Positions 17,166 to 25,518 of a stretch of DNA of 64,000 nt are shown here, piece after piece. How positions within the stretch are numbered: position 1 is the stretch's first letter; every line of letters starts with the position of its first letter. Under the pieces are notes generated by a model, which saw nothing but the letters and a program-made list of their open reading frames with translations, made no database searches and had not been told where the DNA came from. The translations under genes were made by a program, and so were the position numbers. Source of the stretch: Campylobacteraceae bacterium (lineage in GTDB: Bacteria; Campylobacterota; Campylobacteria; Campylobacterales; Sulfurovaceae); the NCBI GenBank assembly GCA_027080995.1, contig JALWNT010000118.1:17094-81093 (forward strand). The letters run 5' to 3'.

Positions 17166-18161
17166 ATGAATTCCCAAAAACTATCTAAAAACTCTTTGAT
17201 AGAGAGTGCCCGAGAAACGCTGAAGATCGAAGCCGAGGCTCTTCGTAATGCCGAAAAACGAATCGGCTCCTCCTTTTTGGAAGCGGTGGAGACGATCTAT
17301 CATCTACGGGGCAAGCTCATCGTCACAGGCATCGGAAAATCCGGCCTGGTTGGTGCCAAGATCGCCGCGACGTTGGCCAGCACCGGAACATCGAGCTTTT
17401 TCCTTCATCCCAGTGAAGCGCTTCATGGGGATCTGGGGATGATCGGCCCCGAAGACGGCCTCCTGGCGATCAGCTACAGCGGAGAGAGCGAAGAGCTCTC
17501 CAACATCCTCCCCCACGTCCGGCGCTTCGGGGTGCCGCTGCTTGCGATGACCGCGGATGGAAAGTCGACGTTGGCGCTCTACGCCGATACGGTGTTGGAC
17601 ATCTCCGTAGAGCGTGAGGCTTGCCCTCTCGGTGCCGCTCCGACAGCCAGCACAACACTGACGATGGCGATGGGCGATGCACTGGCCGTCGCCCTGATGA
17701 AAAAACGGAATTTCAAAAAAGAGGATTTCGCCTCTTTTCACCCCGGCGGATCTCTGGGGCGACGGCTTTTTGTCAAAGTCGAAGATCTGATGCGTACGGA
17801 AGGACTTCCCATCGTGGAAGCGAACACCCCGCTCAAAGAGGCGATCGTCGTAATGAGCGAAGGGAAACTCGGCAACGTCCTCGTCACCCGGGAAGGAGCT
17901 TTGGAGGGAATTATGAGCGACGGGGATCTGCGGCGAGCATTGATGCGCAAAGATTTCGATCTGGAGCGACCCGTGCTCGACTACGCCACCCGCAATCCCC
18001 GGGCCATCGAGGAGAGCGGTCTTCTCGCCAGCGACGCTCTGGCAATCATCGAAGCCTCCAAAGTCCAGGTCCTGCCCATCCTCGATGAAAAAAGAAAAAT
18101 CCGCGGCGTCATCCATCTGCACGACCTTGTCAGTGCCGGCATCAAATCGGAGAAAGTATGA
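17166..18161 (+). CDS. kdsD: D-arabinose 5-phosphate isomerase (KdsD/KpsF)
   Basis: 331 residues: an N-terminal SIS sugar-isomerase domain (VTGIGKSGLVGAKIAATLASTG, HPSEALHGDLGM, SYSGESEEL) and two CBS domains (about 205-330, with GIMSDGDLRRAL). It converts ribulose 5-phosphate to arabinose 5-phosphate, the first step to Kdo for lipopolysaccharide. Length and order match KdsD. It overlaps the next gene by ATGA, so the two are translated together. KdsD and KpsF (capsule) cannot be separated by sequence alone. Confidence 0.9.
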   Translation: MNSQKLSKNSLIESARETLKIEAEALRNAEKRIGSSFLEAVETIYHLRGKLIVTGIGKSGLVGAKIAATLASTGTSSFFLHPSEALHGDLGMIGPEDGLLAISYSGESEELSNILPHVRRFGVPLLAMTADGKSTLALYADTVLDISVEREACPLGAAPTASTTLTMAMGDALAVALMKKRNFKKEDFASFHPGGSLGRRLFVKVEDLMRTEGLPIVEANTPLKEAIVVMSEGKLGNVLVTREGALEGIMSDGDLRRALMRKDFDLERPVLDYATRNPRAIEESGLLASDALAIIEASKVQVLPILDEKRKIRGVIHLHDLVSAGIKSEKV

Positions 18162-18958
18162 AAAAAACGGAAGAAGAGGGCATCCGCCTCAACAAATACA
18201 TCGCCCACAACAGCAAATACTCCCGCCGGGAGGCTGACCGCCTCATCGAAGAGGGGCAGGTGACGATCAACCGTCTCCCGGTAAAAGAGCACGGCCTCTT
18301 GGTCCGCCCCGACGACAAAGTCGCGGTAAAAGGCCGGCCCATCCATCCCCGGAAACGCGGCGAAGTGACAATGGTCGTCTACAACAAACCCCGGGGAGTT
18401 CTCGTCACCAAACGCGACGACCGCGGACGGGCGACGATCTACCACAAACTGCCCGGAAAATTCCGCCATTTCATCCCCGTAGGCCGGCTGGATTACGCCA
18501 GCGAAGGCCTGCTGCTGCTGACAGACAATCCCGAAGTCGCGGAAACGTTGATGCGTAGCAAGCTTCCGAGGAGCTACAACATCAAAATCGACAAAGCGCT
18601 CAGCGAAGAGATGCTCAAAGCGATGAGAGAGGGGCTCGTCCTCGAAGACGCCAGAGAGGGAGGACACGCCGCCAGCAACATTACACGGATGGAATTCGCC
18701 CCTTTTCTCGAAGCGGTCGTCCGGGGAGAAGGCAGTCGCTACACCAAACTCCGCGTCACCATCACCGAAGGGAAAAACCGTGAACTGCGACGCTTTTTCG
18801 CCCACTTCGGCGCCAAAGTCCTGGATCTGAAGCGGGTCGCTTTCGGCTGGGTCGAGCTCAACAACCTTCCCGAAAACAAAACCCGCTATTTCAGCCGTCA
18901 GGAGTACGAAACTCTGCATAAATTTCTCAAGGAGGCACGCAAGAATGACGACGATTGA
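18158..18958 (+). CDS. RsuA/RluB-family rRNA pseudouridine synthase
   Basis: 266 residues with an N-terminal S4 domain (IRLNKYIAHNSKYSRREADRL) and a catalytic domain containing VGRLDYASEGLLLLT, the RsuA-family GRLDxxTxGLLLLT motif with catalytic Asp. It makes a pseudouridine in 23S or 16S rRNA. The first codon overlaps the kdsD stop and the last 14 bases overlap yjbQ, so it is the middle gene of an operon of three. The family is clear, but RluB versus RsuA cannot be decided. Confidence 0.85.
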   Translation: MKKTEEEGIRLNKYIAHNSKYSRREADRLIEEGQVTINRLPVKEHGLLVRPDDKVAVKGRPIHPRKRGEVTMVVYNKPRGVLVTKRDDRGRATIYHKLPGKFRHFIPVGRLDYASEGLLLLTDNPEVAETLMRSKLPRSYNIKIDKALSEEMLKAMREGLVLEDAREGGHAASNITRMEFAPFLEAVVRGEGSRYTKLRVTITEGKNRELRRFFAHFGAKVLDLKRVAFGWVELNNLPENKTRYFSRQEYETLHKFLKEARKNDDD

Positions 18959-19340
18959 ACTCGCCAGCAACTACAAAACCGAAATGATCGATATCACCGA
19001 AGCGGTGGCTCACGAAGTGATGAAGCTGGGAATCCGTGACGGTCTGTGCACCGTTTTTACCCCCCATACGACCGCTTCGGTGGTTCTTTTCGAAAAGACC
19101 GATCCCAAACTGCGCCGTGATTTTCTCGCTTCGCTGAGCCGCATCGCTCCGGCGGAGATGGATTACGAAAGCGAAGGGGACAACACTCCCGCGCATATCA
19201 AATCGACACTCTGCGGCCCCCGAGTCGTCGTCCCCGTCAAAGACGGCCAACTCCTCCTGGGAGAGTGGCAGGCGATTTTCTTCTGCGAATTCGACGGACC
19301 CAGGGAGAATAGGGAATACATCGTGCAAGTGATTCAATAA
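18945..19340 (+). CDS. YjbQ/UPF0047 family protein (secondary thiamine-phosphate synthase type)
   Basis: 131 residues with the UPF0047 pattern: FTPHTTASVVLFE near residue 40, HIKSTLCGPRVVVPV, and LGEWQAIFFCEFDGPRENR at the end, including conserved His and Glu residues of the trimeric fold. Members have weak thiamine-phosphate synthase activity in vitro, and the true role is unsettled. A UPF0045-type putative thiamine-binding protein and a ThiD2-like protein lie elsewhere in this window but are not linked. Confidence 0.8.
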   Translation: MTTIELASNYKTEMIDITEAVAHEVMKLGIRDGLCTVFTPHTTASVVLFEKTDPKLRRDFLASLSRIAPAEMDYESEGDNTPAHIKSTLCGPRVVVPVKDGQLLLGEWQAIFFCEFDGPRENREYIVQVIQ

Positions 19341-19342
19341 TC

Positions 19343-19421
19343 TGGTGTATTGGTATATTGGTTATTGGTGTATTGAGGGAAAACGAGCTATGTGCTATGT
19401 GTTAAGTGCTAAGCGTTGGGA
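19343..19421. repeat. Two heptamer arrays, TTGGTAT-type and GCTATGT-type
   Basis: 19343-19377 carries TTGG-containing units spaced 7-8 bases. 19387-19421 carries GCTATGT, GCTATGT, GTTAAGT, GCTAAGC, GTTGGGA, exact period 7 but unrelated in sequence. Both lie between yjbQ and rarA. Confidence 0.6.
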
Positions 19422-19534
19422 GCACAACCTGCCATCCTTTGCTTCACCGCTAAAATCTTTCTCGGTGCTCTCATTCAAATTCCTTCATGCTCCATTCTCA
19501 ATCGAGTTTTCTGAAAAACCGAAAGGATACGCTT

Positions 19535-19619
19535 CCGTCATCCTGAACTTGATTCAGGATCCATGGTTTCATAGATATTGGTACCTTTTGATTCCGGATC
19601 AAGTCTGGAACGCCATGGA
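19535..19619. repeat. REP-like extragenic palindromes
   Basis: ATCCTGAACTTGATTCAGGAT (19540-19560) is a palindrome with 8-bp arms, and ATTCCGGATCAAGTCTGGAA follows at 19591-19610; CCATGG flanks both. Such GTCATCCTGAACTTG-type repeats occur widely in unrelated bacteria. The rest of 19341-19682 shows no gene. Confidence 0.55.
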
Positions 19620-19682
19620 TTTATCAGCAGATCCAATCCTCAATTTCCGCCATCTGCCTGACGGGCTGAAAGAACACCGTCT

Positions 19683-20870
19683 ATGATATCGCTCGCTCTG
19701 AAATATCGGCCCAAAACCCTCGATGAGATGGTGGGGCAGGAGCACCTGCTTGCACCCGAAGCTCCCTTTCGAAAGTTGGTGGAGGCCGACGCCCTACCCC
19801 ACTCTCTGCTTTTCGGCCCTCCCGGCTGCGGCAAAACCACCCTGGCCAGGATCCTGGCAACCCAGCTGGGACGCCCCTTTCATGAGTTCAACGCCACGAC
19901 CCTCAAGATCGACGAATTGCGCAAGCTTTTTCGGGATTATGCCAACGCCCTGCAAAAGCCGCTGGTCTTCATCGACGAAGTCCACCGCCTGAGCAAGACC
20001 CAGCAGGAGGTGCTGCTGCCCTATATGGAGGAGCAGCGGGCCCTGATCATCGGAGCATCGACGCAGAACCCCTACTACGCCCTCACCGCCGCCATTCGTT
20101 CCCGCAGCCATCTTTTCGAACTCAAAGCGATCGACGATGCAGCGATGCGCCGGATGCTCGAACGGGTCCTGAAAGAAGAGGGAATCGCCGTCGAAGCGGA
20201 GGCCGCCGAATACCTGATCCACTCCAGCAGCGGGGATCTGCGGGCGATGCTGGGGCTGCTTGAGAGTGCCGCGGCCGTCGAACGGCCCGTGACCTTGCCT
20301 ACTCTGCGCTCTTTGCGCTCCCAGGCGATCCGGGCCGGCTCCGCCGAAGCCGACAGCCATTACGATCTTGCCTCGGCAATGATCAAAAGCATCCGAGGCA
20401 GTGACGTGGATGCCGGGCTCTATTGGCTGGCCCGACTCATCGAGGGAGGCGAACCCCCCGAGTTCCTGGCCAGACGTCTGGCGATCCTGGCCGCCGAAGA
20501 TATCGGCAATGCCAATCCCAACGCTCTGAATCTCGCCGCTTCCACTCTCACCATCGTCGAACACATCGGCTATCCCGAGGCGCGTATCCCTCTGGCCCAG
20601 TTGGTCATCTACCTCGCCTCCTCTCCCAAATCCAACAGTGCCTACAAAGCCGTCAATCGGGCACAGAAGGCGATCCGAGAAGGCACCCTCCTTCCGATCC
20701 CTCCTCAGATCAAAACCCACAGCAAAAGCTATTGCTACCCCCACGATCACGGAGGCTGGGTTGCGCAGGAGTATCTGCCCAAAAAAATGAAATTTTACGA
20801 AAGTAAGGGAATCGGTTTCGAAAAACGCCTGATGGAGTGGCAGCAGAAGATTCGGACAGAAAAGTCCTAA
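19683..20870 (+). CDS. rarA: Replication-associated recombination protein A (MgsA/RarA AAA+ ATPase)
   Basis: 395 residues. A clamp-loader-like AAA+ module shows Walker A FGPPGCGKTTLARI (about 43-56) and Walker B VFIDEVHRLSKTQQE; sensor STQNPYYALTAAIRSR follows. The C-terminal tetramerisation region includes AAEDIGNANPNAL and SNSAYKAVNRA. RarA acts at stalled forks and interacts with SSB and the replisome. It is slightly shorter than the E. coli protein. It converges with the membrane protein gene on the other strand, overlapping by 4 bases. Confidence 0.9.
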   Translation: MISLALKYRPKTLDEMVGQEHLLAPEAPFRKLVEADALPHSLLFGPPGCGKTTLARILATQLGRPFHEFNATTLKIDELRKLFRDYANALQKPLVFIDEVHRLSKTQQEVLLPYMEEQRALIIGASTQNPYYALTAAIRSRSHLFELKAIDDAAMRRMLERVLKEEGIAVEAEAAEYLIHSSSGDLRAMLGLLESAAAVERPVTLPTLRSLRSQAIRAGSAEADSHYDLASAMIKSIRGSDVDAGLYWLARLIEGGEPPEFLARRLAILAAEDIGNANPNALNLAASTLTIVEHIGYPEARIPLAQLVIYLASSPKSNSAYKAVNRAQKAIREGTLLPIPPQIKTHSKSYCYPHDHGGWVAQEYLPKKMKFYESKGIGFEKRLMEWQQKIRTEKS

Positions 20871-21280
20871 AGAGCAAAGAGCCTCTCTTTTGCTTGATTA
20901 GCATCGATGAGACCCGCTTGGAAATCTCCAGAAATTTTATCAATATTTTTCAAAAGATAGTCCCGAAACGGCGACGGAGACAAGCGGTTTTCCGCAAAAG
21001 AGCGTATGGCTTCAAAATCCGGAAACTGGGAAAGCATCTCCTTCCGTAGGGGACTTTGTCTCCAGATAAGTTTCGCTTTTTTCAACGGGACATCTTTTAG
21101 GACGAGAATCGGTTCTCCCAGAACATCTTTGGCATAGTATTTTTTCCAATCAATATTTTCCGCATATCCTGAAGTTCCGGCATCCGAAGAGACATTCACC
21201 CCGCTTTTGTTGACCAGGAAAAGTACCGCATACAAAAAGGCCGCTCCCACCACCAACAGAATAATCAGCCCTTTAAACAT
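20867..21280 (-). CDS. Unknown single-pass membrane protein
   Basis: 137 residues. One N-terminal membrane segment (residues 4-24, LIILLVVGAAFLYAVLFLV) precedes a soluble charged domain with ENIDWKKYYAKDVLGEPILVLKDVPLKKAKLIW and a helical C-terminus. I do not recognise a family. It lies 97 bases downstream of the leftward pseudopilin operon (gspG-H-I) and could be transcribed with it, perhaps as an accessory, though nothing in the sequence shows a secretion role. The intergenic 21281-21377 is AT-rich. Confidence 0.65.
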   Translation of the reverse strand: MFKGLIILLVVGAAFLYAVLFLVNKSGVNVSSDAGTSGYAENIDWKKYYAKDVLGEPILVLKDVPLKKAKLIWRQSPLRKEMLSQFPDFEAIRSFAENRLSPSPFRDYLLKNIDKISGDFQAGLIDANQAKERLFAL

Positions 21281-21377
21281 CTATTCCCTCTCTTCTTTCC
21301 AATTTTTATTGAATACCTCAACGACAATTTCTCATGATTATAACACAGAGAGTTTCTTGATTTCCAAGGAAAGAGTC

Positions 21378-21767
21378 TCAAAATATACGGAAAAATTTTG
21401 CGCTATGCTCTCCTCTAAGATAAACACTTCGAAGCATAACGGGAAACGAAAGTCCGGGAATCTGCAGAGGAGGCCCCAGCTCGATTTCCCGTTCAATAGA
21501 GTGCAGAATCTCCCGCGAAGCCCTCTTTCGAATATTCATAGAAGTCAAAGGAGTCAAGGCATCCACTCTTTTTCCGTCGAATCGAGCGATCTCATCTCCC
21601 AAAAAGAGGGAGTTCGCCCAGGCTCCTTCGATCTGTTCTTCCAAATAACGGGTCGCGCGAACGTTTTGCTCCCGTATTTTCAAAATCCCCATGACAACAA
21701 TCGCAATCAGCATTACGGACACTAGAATTTCAATCAGAGTAAAGGCGTGGCGCGGACTTTTCATCAA
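21378..21767 (-). CDS. Minor pseudopilin, GspI-like
   Basis: 129 residues. The short leader MMKSPRHA is followed by FTLIEILVSVMLIAIVVMGI, a class III prepilin N-terminus with Glu5, so cleavage and methylation by a prepilin peptidase are expected. The soluble part is small, matching GspI size. Minor pseudopilins H, I, J and K form the tip complex of the type II secretion pseudopilus. Its start overlaps the upstream gene by 4 bases. H versus I assignment rests on size and gene order and is tentative. Confidence 0.7.
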   Translation of the reverse strand: MMKSPRHAFTLIEILVSVMLIAIVVMGILKIREQNVRATRYLEEQIEGAWANSLFLGDEIARFDGKRVDALTPLTSMNIRKRASREILHSIEREIELGPPLQIPGLSFPVMLRSVYLRGEHSAKFFRIF

Positions 21768-22309
21768 TAATAATTCCCCGAATCGTGCAAATCATCACTG
21801 TCTCTTTCCCACCGTTGAACCGCCTCCTGCAGAGTTGCATAGCGCACGGTATTCCCGAAATAGGTCGGTAGGTAATAGAAAGTACCGTCCGTTTCCACAA
21901 TCATCCGATCACTGCTTCCGTCGGGATAATAGTTGTAGCGAAAACAGACAGGTTGATCGTGGAAACGTCCGAAATCGATGCGTTGAGGGTTTGAAAATTG
22001 ATCGACAAGATAGGCTTTGAGTTTGTGAAGTCCCACATTCAATTTTTGAAACTTCTCTCTTCCCTCGCTGACATAGCATTCCGAGCAATCTTTGAGGCAC
22101 ACAAGTGTCCGGCGAGCCGGAGATGCCTCAGCGTAGAGCCCCTTGATACTTTCAATATCAAAACGTTTCGTTTTCGCTCCTCCTCCCGAAAAGGAGCGGA
22201 TAAGGACCACATAAACAAGAGAGAGCAACATCACAACAATCAAAAGCTCCAGCAGCGTAAAAGCCGTCGTCACCTTTTTTTCAGAATGAGAATCACCTAT
22301 TTTTGGCAT
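21764..22309 (-). CDS. Minor pseudopilin, GspH-like
   Basis: 181 residues from ATG 22309, which overlaps the gspG stop by 13 bases; an open frame further upstream lies inside gspG and is not used. Leader MPKIGDSHSEKKVTTA, then FTLLELLIVVMLLSLVYVVL, the prepilin hydrophobic helix with Glu5. A CLKDCSECYV cluster in the globular domain suggests a disulfide or metal site, unusual for this family. It follows gspG in the leftward operon, the usual place for gspH. Confidence 0.7.
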   Translation of the reverse strand: MPKIGDSHSEKKVTTAFTLLELLIVVMLLSLVYVVLIRSFSGGGAKTKRFDIESIKGLYAEASPARRTLVCLKDCSECYVSEGREKFQKLNVGLHKLKAYLVDQFSNPQRIDFGRFHDQPVCFRYNYYPDGSSDRMIVETDGTFYYLPTYFGNTVRYATLQEAVQRWERDSDDLHDSGNYY

Positions 22310-22710
22310 CGACTGTAATAGATATCGGCTCCTTCTCCTTCTCCACCCTCTTTCCGATCGGCTCCGAAGCTGATCAGATCGAAAGAGTCGCCTTTTTTGA
22401 CATAGAGGAAAGGTTGACGCCATGAATCTTTGGGAAGCTTTTCGAGGTAGGGCTTGGACGAGTAGTTTGGATACTTTTCCGCATCGGGATTGTGCAGCAG
22501 AGCCTCAAGCCCCTCTTCGGTGTCCGGATAGGTTCCGTTGTCCAGTTTGAACATTTTTAATGCCTGGGAAATGCTGCTCATCTGGGTACAGACCAGATCA
22601 CGTTTCGCTTTTTCTCCCGCACCGATGAGGTTCGGAGCCACAAACGCAGCCAAAATTCCCAAAATCAGGATTACCACCAATAATTCCAAGAGACTGAACG
22701 CTTTTTTCAT
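22297..22710 (-). CDS. gspG: Major pseudopilin GspG
   Basis: 137 residues. Leader MKKA precedes FSLLELLVVILILGILAAFV with Glu5. The globular part has the GspG signature: ALKMFKLDNGTYPDTEEGLEAL, then LPKDSWRQPFLYV and a C-terminal calcium-loop region rich in G and E (RKEGGEGEGADIYY). It polymerises into the type II secretion pseudopilus that pushes substrates through the GspD secretin. First gene of the leftward operon, divergent from gspK across an 85-base gap. Confidence 0.9.
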   Translation of the reverse strand: MKKAFSLLELLVVILILGILAAFVAPNLIGAGEKAKRDLVCTQMSSISQALKMFKLDNGTYPDTEEGLEALLHNPDAEKYPNYSSKPYLEKLPKDSWRQPFLYVKKGDSFDLISFGADRKEGGEGEGADIYYSRCQK

Positions 22711-22757
22711 TTTGTTAATTCACTCCTTCGTTTGTCGAGCCGTAGAACTTATGTAGC

Positions 22758-22763
22758 TATAAT
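22758..22763 (+). promoter_or_regulatory. Putative -10 element for the rightward secretion operon
   Basis: TATAAT in the 85-base gap between divergent gspG and gspK, 33 bases before the gspK ATG. TTGTCG lies upstream but at 20-base spacing, so the -35 is weak. Confidence 0.4.
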
Positions 22764-22795
22764 AGCACAAAGAGTGCAAACGAAAAGGGTGGAGG

Positions 22796-23710
22796 ATGGA
22801 CGGAGTAAAAAAGCGCAAAGGGGTGACATTGTTGATCACTCTCTCCGTCATTGCCGCGATGTTGGCTCTAGTGGGCATTCTGATGGGGACTCTCTCTTCC
22901 GCCCGAGCCCATGCAGCTCACAATTCCGCCCTTTTGCAGGCTGATCTGTTAAGAAACGATCTCTCCCGACTGTTGGAGCGTTATCTGAAAGGTCATCCTT
23001 CGAAAGAGACACTCAGCACTATTTACTCCACACCGTTGACCCTCGCAAGCAAAGAGGGAGACTTCACTTTGACAGCGAACTGCAAGCCCTTTTACGACCG
23101 AATCCCTCTACAATGGCTTGCGGGAAACCGTGAAGATCCGAAACAGAGGCGGCGGGTTCTTCTCGCCCTTGATCTTTACCAACGTCTCACCGATGAGGCG
23201 CAGATCAAGGATCCGGATCTGTTGCTGGAGATGCTGCGGAGAACTCTTTCGGGGCGACATGAACGTTTCGGGATTTCCGACGGATTCCAAAGGAAAGAAA
23301 ATCAAGGCATCGACCGACGTTCTTTTCAAAACCTGCTCGATGATTATCGATTTTCCGCGGACGATCCCAACGTCTACCGGATAGAATGGGAGCGCTATTT
23401 CCGTCTGCGGAGCCTCGGGAAAGAGACCGTGGGACTCGACAGCGAATATGTCGCTCCTGAACTCGTCGCCTATCTTTACGATCTCGACAGCAACGTAGTC
23501 AAAGAGGAGTATATTCCCGGTAAGCTGAAAGACTTTCTCAAGACCCTTGGCGAAGAGACGCGACGTTACCGATGGCTCTTTTCGCCCGCTCCCCCCAAAA
23601 CCACCATGAATTGCCGGATGAGTTACGGTTTCAGAGAGGGGAGGTATAATGTGGATTTTCTATACGTAAACCGAAGGATTGAAGATTTTGACGTTCAAGC
23701 GATCCCCTAG
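22796..23710 (+). CDS. GspK-like minor pseudopilin
   Basis: 304 residues. The N-terminus KKRKGVTLLITLSVIAAMLALVG is a prepilin helix in which position 5 is not Glu, a hallmark of GspK, and the protein is much larger than the other pseudopilins, also as in GspK. GspK caps the pseudopilus tip. A GGAGG sequence touches the ATG directly, an unusually short spacing, so the real start could be slightly different. First gene of the rightward operon K-L-M-N-C-D-E-J. Confidence 0.72.
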   Translation: MDGVKKRKGVTLLITLSVIAAMLALVGILMGTLSSARAHAAHNSALLQADLLRNDLSRLLERYLKGHPSKETLSTIYSTPLTLASKEGDFTLTANCKPFYDRIPLQWLAGNREDPKQRRRVLLALDLYQRLTDEAQIKDPDLLLEMLRRTLSGRHERFGISDGFQRKENQGIDRRSFQNLLDDYRFSADDPNVYRIEWERYFRLRSLGKETVGLDSEYVAPELVAYLYDLDSNVVKEEYIPGKLKDFLKTLGEETRRYRWLFSPAPPKTTMNCRMSYGFREGRYNVDFLYVNRRIEDFDVQAIP

Positions 23711-24620
23711 ACGAAAGATTTGGCTCTATCCTCAGATGCCCAAGCTCTCGGTAGAGGGAGAATACGATGCCGTTTTGGGACCTCAGCTCTACCTGCTCCA
23801 CCGTGTCGACTTTCCGATTCGCTTCGCCCATCAGGCGCGGAAAATCGCCCCCTCGATCATGGAAGAGTTCGGAGCCAAACCCGACTGGATCTTCGAAGCG
23901 TATCAGGAGAAGGAGAGGTGGATCTTTCTCGCCTACGATCCCCGACAGATTCTGCATCAGTTCGAGGCGGCCTCGTTGAATCCTCGCAAAGTCAAACGTC
24001 TCTTTTTCGCCCAACAATTCGCCGAACATCTCTCCCGTCCCGTCAGTCTGGGGGAGAGGGAGATTTTGACGAACGTGAGAGGGACCGTGACGGTGCTTCC
24101 GGCGGAGTTTATCGACGAAGCCGTCGATGAAGAAGAACGACTCTCCACGCTTCCCGAACCTGCGAAAAGTTTTCCTTTCCGGGCACTGGAAGAGAACCGT
24201 GCGAAATGGAAGACTCGTGATCTCGCACTGCTCACCCTCGCGGCACTGCTCTTTGCCGGAGCCTGGATCGCCGAAGGCATCCGCGCCCATTCCGAACGGG
24301 TGCACCTGGAGAGAGAACTGCAAGAAAGCGCGCATGGCGATATGACATTGATCAGTTCCATCACTCGGCACAACATTTACGAGCGTTACGCTTTGATCGA
24401 TCACAGACAACGTAACATCCGTCAGATATTGAAACGCCTCGGCAAACTGGTAAGCAAAGAATCAAAACTCACGTCCGTGCAAATCTCTCCTGAAGGCTAC
24501 AATGCCGTCTTCGATGTCAAAAGCGACAAAATTCCTGCTCTTAAGCAGTTGGCGCTCTCTTATGAATTGCATCCGATCGTTCAGGGAGATCGTCTGATCG
24601 TGAAAGGCCGATGGAAATGA
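23679..24620 (+). CDS. GspL-like assembly platform protein
   Basis: 313 residues. The N-terminal cytoplasmic half (to about 185) resembles the degenerate actin-like domain of GspL/PilM proteins. A membrane segment follows (DLALLTLAALLFAGAWIAEG, about 188-207), then a periplasmic coiled coil and a small ferredoxin-like domain. GspL links the GspE ATPase to the membrane. The start is uncertain: TTG 23679 overlaps gspK by 32 bases, and ATG 23736 is an alternative. Identification is from topology, size and position between K and M rather than strong motifs. Confidence 0.6.
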   Translation: MKILTFKRSPRRKIWLYPQMPKLSVEGEYDAVLGPQLYLLHRVDFPIRFAHQARKIAPSIMEEFGAKPDWIFEAYQEKERWIFLAYDPRQILHQFEAASLNPRKVKRLFFAQQFAEHLSRPVSLGEREILTNVRGTVTVLPAEFIDEAVDEEERLSTLPEPAKSFPFRALEENRAKWKTRDLALLTLAALLFAGAWIAEGIRAHSERVHLERELQESAHGDMTLISSITRHNIYERYALIDHRQRNIRQILKRLGKLVSKESKLTSVQISPEGYNAVFDVKSDKIPALKQLALSYELHPIVQGDRLIVKGRWK

Positions 24621-25015
24621 GACCTCTACATCAGAAAATCCTCCTACTCGGACTGTTCGCTCTGCTGATGGGGGCCTGGATCTATCGGACTTCCCAGCAG
24701 AGACAGCTTGAGCGCAGTCGTGAAGAGATCGGAAAAGCCCGACAGGAGATTCGGGAAATTTCTCAGATGAAAGCCCTCTGGGACCGAAAGGATCTTGGGA
24801 AAAAACTCGATCATCTTGTCCATACTCTGCCCGAAAGCACTCTCAAACGTTATGAAAAAAAACGCCACCGTGCCGATCTGGCACTGGAACATCTTGAGGG
24901 GAAAAGGCTCAATACCTTTTTACGCGGACTCTCGGTTCTACCTATTCAGATCGTTTCACTCAGCATCGCCCGGGAGGGGAAAGTTTATCGTCTGGAGTGC
25001 CGATGCAAATGGTAA
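24611..25015 (+). CDS. GspM-like assembly platform protein
   Basis: 134 residues: short cytoplasmic tail, membrane segment (ILLLGLFALLMGAWIY, residues 9-24), charged coiled coil (about 28-65), and a small beta-alpha-beta periplasmic end. This is GspM topology, and GspM pairs with GspL. It overlaps gspL by 10 bases and gspN by 13. Sequence similarity to known GspM proteins is not obvious, so the call depends on topology and order. Confidence 0.58.
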   Translation: MEMRPLHQKILLLGLFALLMGAWIYRTSQQRQLERSREEIGKARQEIREISQMKALWDRKDLGKKLDHLVHTLPESTLKRYEKKRHRADLALEHLEGKRLNTFLRGLSVLPIQIVSLSIAREGKVYRLECRCKW

Positions 25016-25518
25016 AAAAAATATTCGTGATTCTTGTAGCTTTTTGGATCGCGACGATCCTCCTCGCTCCCAAGCGGGATCTCTATTTCTTCGCCCAGAA
25101 AAAACTGCAGGAATCCGAAATTCTCCTCAAAGCCGAAACGATAGAAGAGACCCCTTTCGGAGTGACACTGGAGAAGCTCCGCCTCTCTTACAACGGCCTG
25201 ACTCTCGGAACATGGAAAGAGGTGCGTATTTGGTCCCTGATCTTCTACAGTGAAATCGATGCAAAAGATTTTATCCCTTCTGCGATGCTTCAGTACCTTT
25301 TCGACGGAAAGATTGGAAAGATGCGTTTGCGTTACAGCCTCCTCCATCCGAAAAGAATCACGCTCATTCTCTCCGGAACTCTCGGGACGGCAAGGGGATG
25401 GATCGATGTGAAAAAAAGGATAATCTTTCTGCAATGGACAAAAATCGGGAAACTCGGCTCCCTGCAAAAATATATGAAACGCGACAAGAGAGGATGGTAT
25501 TATGAGCGACGGTTCTAA
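25003..25518 (+). CDS. GspN-like protein
   Basis: 171 residues from ATG 25003, five bases after TGGAG; GTG 24997 in the same frame is less likely. One N-terminal membrane helix (KKIFVILVAFWIATILLAP) is followed by a beta-rich periplasmic domain with AETIEETPFGVTLEKLRLSYNGLTL, resembling the repetitive beta pattern of GspN/AsmA-like proteins. GspN is an optional type II secretion component. Placed between M and C, overlapping gspC by 17 bases. Confidence 0.55.
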   Translation: MQMVKKIFVILVAFWIATILLAPKRDLYFFAQKKLQESEILLKAETIEETPFGVTLEKLRLSYNGLTLGTWKEVRIWSLIFYSEIDAKDFIPSAMLQYLFDGKIGKMRLRYSLLHPKRITLILSGTLGTARGWIDVKKRIIFLQWTKIGKLGSLQKYMKRDKRGWYYERRF